Origin: Emmonsiellopsis sp. PD_33 | Lineage: Eukaryota > Ascomycota > Eurotiomycetes > Onygenales > Ajellomycetaceae | Direction: 5' to 3' | DNA: 64,000 nt | Assembly: GCA_032988165.1 (NCBI GenBank) | Contig: JANTQF010000014.1 | Span: 124,001-188,000, forward strand | In this document: positions 61,660 to 64,000 of the stretch, one piece after another | How positions within the stretch are numbered: the first letter of the stretch is position 1 | Layout of the letters: every line of letters starts with the position of its first letter | Translations under genes and position numbers: made by a program | The notes under the pieces: model-generated | Databases searched by the model: none | What the model was told of the DNA's origin: nothing | What the model saw: the letters and a program-made list of their open reading frames with translations, nothing else

Positions 61660-63367
61660 CTAGCTGCCTTCGGCAGAGATTGAGAGTCCTACAGTTGGAT
61701 TAAATCCCTTTCGTACCAGCAGCTTCTCTTCCAGCCCGAACAACTGGATCATTTCCTCCAATGTCCTTCCCCGCGTTTCAACTGTATTCATAGTGAGCCT
61801 TTTCCCTAAAATAAAAGCAGAGGGAAAGATCTTTCACTAACCAAGGCAGTATCGAACGAATAGGAATGCCATCACGCAGATGGTAGAATAAATGACGTAT
61901 AGGCCCCATCCTACTGCATCTACAACTGGTGGAGAAGCTTGCGCAACAATATAACATGCAGTCCACAGCGATGCAGTTGTTAAAGCATTCCCTTTAGCTC
62001 TCATCGACAAAGGGAATATCTCCGAAGCATACGTCCAGGAACCCACGCCCCAGCTAATATTGAAGAAGACATAAAATAGGTATGGGAAGGCAATGATGGT
62101 GAAGTTAGCTGGATCCCCAGGGTGACGCTCGGCATACCATTGGAGACAGGCAATACCAATCATGGCGCCCATCATTCCTACAGCACCGATCTGAAGCCAC
62201 GTTTTCCTCCCCAAGCGGTCAAAATAAAATATTGGAACCCAGGAAATAAACAAGACAATTCCCACTCCTCCTGTGGCCAAGTTCGCTGTTCTAGGGTTGT
62301 CGATGCCCCCGCGTTCGAGTAATGACGGCTACCCGAAGTGCACTGTTGATTAACATTGGACCGAAAAAGCCGAATCATTAATGAGACGAACTTTACGAGT
62401 GGACAAGACGCACCGTATAATAGAGAATCGAGTTTGTCCCGGTGATTTGTTGAAAGAACTGAATAGCCATTCCAAAAACGGTAACTTTTATAACAGGATA
62501 GTTAAACATTTCCTTCCACCCAGCGCTTGTTACCGTTCGTTCAAACTTGACGGACGCCTGAATTTCTTGGATCTCCAACTCGGCTGCTTCACTCCCATGA
62601 CATCGCGTGAGCACCTCAAGAGCACAAGCGTGGCGATCGTGGGCAACTAGCCAACGAGGACTAGGGGGGACCCAGTACCAACAACCTACACCAAATATCA
62701 CCGCAGGCACGATTTGGATAGCCAGGGGAATCCTCCACCAATCTTTCATAGGGATAAAGTTCAACCCATAATTCAACCAAAAAGCGAAAAGCTCTCCGAG
62801 GCATAAGATCATCTGCTCGATGCCAATAATCCGGCCTCGTAACTTCGGAGGAGCGATTTCAGATACATATAGGGGTACGCCTGCAGCGCACACCCCAACG
62901 GCAACACCCAACACAATGCGACCAATCGTCTAAGCGGGGTCCCGAAAAGTTAGCACTGCTGTGTCCAAGATAACCGATCATGAGTTTCATACAATTTGGG
63001 CAATGCTATAGGATGCCGCTTGAAGAACAGCCCCAATCACGAAGATAACACTAGACAAAGCAAGTGTGCGCTCACGGCCATATATATCCGCGAGAGATCC
63101 AACAGCCATGGATCCGATGAAGCACCCAACATCATAAAGTGATATTACCATCCCGGAGACCCAGGAGCTTTTAGGCTTCATGAGATCTTGCCAGCGCTCA
63201 TCAGCAACGATGACCCCCATAACCCCCTGGCCGTACCCGAATAGCAAAGCGCCAATGGATACGAATGCGGTGACCATATAGACATAGCGGAGGCTTTCGT
63301 GTCGTGGTATTGAGGTGTCAATGCCAGGCGGAGGTCTGATGGCCTGAATTTGCTTTATGGAAATCAT
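61660..63367 (-). CDS. MFS sugar transporter (sugar porter family)
   Basis: Exons 63,367-62,993, 62,929-62,414, 62,328-61,842 and 61,781-61,660, with introns of 63, 85 and 60 bp, give 499 residues. Twelve membrane segments are predicted. Sugar-porter landmarks are visible: ALLFGYGQGVMGVI in helix 1, GSLADIYGRERTLALSS in loop 2-3, VPLYVSEIAPPKLRGRIIG, PPSPRWLV after helix 6, FGMAIQFFQQITGTNSILYYT in helix 7 (joined to PSLLERGG), FYFDRLGRKTWLQIG in loop 8-9 and VETRGRTLEEM near the C-terminus. The usual PESPR motif reads PPSPR. It imports a hexose or oligosaccharide by proton symport; the substrate is not determinable here. The neighbour downstream is a secreted alpha-galactosidase, so a galactose- or galactoside-related role is plausible. 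Confidence 0.92.
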
Positions 63368-64000
63368 CGTAGCCTCGATCTCCAGTTATCAAGCAACGCG
63401 CAATGAGATGAGAATATCGCCGTGTAAGTCTCGTTTCTTGCCATCACAGTTGCAAGGCAAGCAAGGCGAATCGTCCCTTCATATATAACTTGCGAGGGAT
63501 CAAAATATTCACGAAATATATCTCCCGTGCCATCCATCCGCTAGTACTGCCCGCTATATCACTCTTAGGAAGCAGAGTTACTAAGGTCAGAGGCCACATG
63601 AGCAGTCGCCTTCAGCATTAGCATAATGTTGAAGCCTGGCCTTATTCCCTGTCAATCAACTTATCGTTCAATCCCTTCTTGGCAGTGCCCTGGGTTTTTT
63701 TATTTGGGCCATTTGGTTTCCCTCGGGGCTTTCTTTGACCGCATAAAATCTCTCTAGATAGTCAGCATTACTCATCTTGAACTACAATACACGCCAATGG
63801 AATGATAAGTATCAGTTAGACAAAGAGAAGTAATCTTCTTGTCTACTACAACTTTTTCTCACCCAGGGTTTGGGCAGAAGGAGTTGCGGCTGAGGTGAAG
63901 CAGAATATTGAAAAAGGGGCCGATGAGTAAGGACGTATGACAATGCATCCAGCGGTCAATGATGGAAACCAGTTTGAAATTCTCAGTTAGTTACCTTGTG
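63368..64000. promoter_or_regulatory. Upstream region of the sugar transporter
   Basis: Non-coding to the window end as far as I can see. It should hold the transporter promoter. No distinct motif or further gene start is recognised. Confidence 0.5.

Overview
The window is nuclear DNA of a filamentous ascomycete, most likely a dimorphic Onygenales (Ajellomycetaceae-like: Blastomyces, Emmonsia, Histoplasma). This is inferred, not proven. Genes carry short 50-100 bp introns, have Eurotiomycete-type families, and sit beside a long AT-rich, CpG-stripped tract of repeat relics. Such two-compartment genomes are known in that family.

Region 1 (1 to about 33,100) is an AT-rich block in which I found only three CpG dinucleotides, as expected for ancient repeat-induced point mutation (RIP). 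It has no intact gene. Recognisable inside it are a decayed Plavaka-type DDE transposase (about 9,830-13,030, + strand), a decayed Helitron Rep-helicase (about 24,840-29,175, + strand), two relics of the 3' end of one LTR retrotransposon family (17,855-18,200 and 32,278-32,632), a possible gag relic on the minus strand (about 2,300-3,480), and many tandem repeats (11, 14, 21, 56, 63, 71, 85, about 90 and 93 bp periods). Long stretches remain unassigned.

Region 2 (33,132 onward) begins abruptly with normal CpG content and carries compact genes: a GNAT acetyltransferase, a NACHT-ankyrin STAND protein, a second GNAT, a DHA1-type MFS exporter, and a Zn2Cys6 regulator divergent from that exporter.

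Region 3 (46,454-58,883) is a proline-utilisation (prn) cluster: prnA (regulator), prnX (ornithine cyclodeaminase/mu-crystallin family), prnC (P5C dehydrogenase) and prnD (proline oxidase). A CAP10-like glycosyltransferase lies inside it, and the permease prnB is not between the other members. PrnD oxidises proline to P5C, PrnC converts P5C to glutamate in the mitochondrion, and PrnA is the expected proline-responsive activator.

Region 4 (59,421-63,367) holds a secreted GH27 alpha-galactosidase with an MFS sugar transporter upstream in the same orientation, a plausible galactoside-use pair.

Exon structures were worked out by hand from splice signals, reading-frame continuity and remembered family conservation. 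Every multi-exon model closes in frame.
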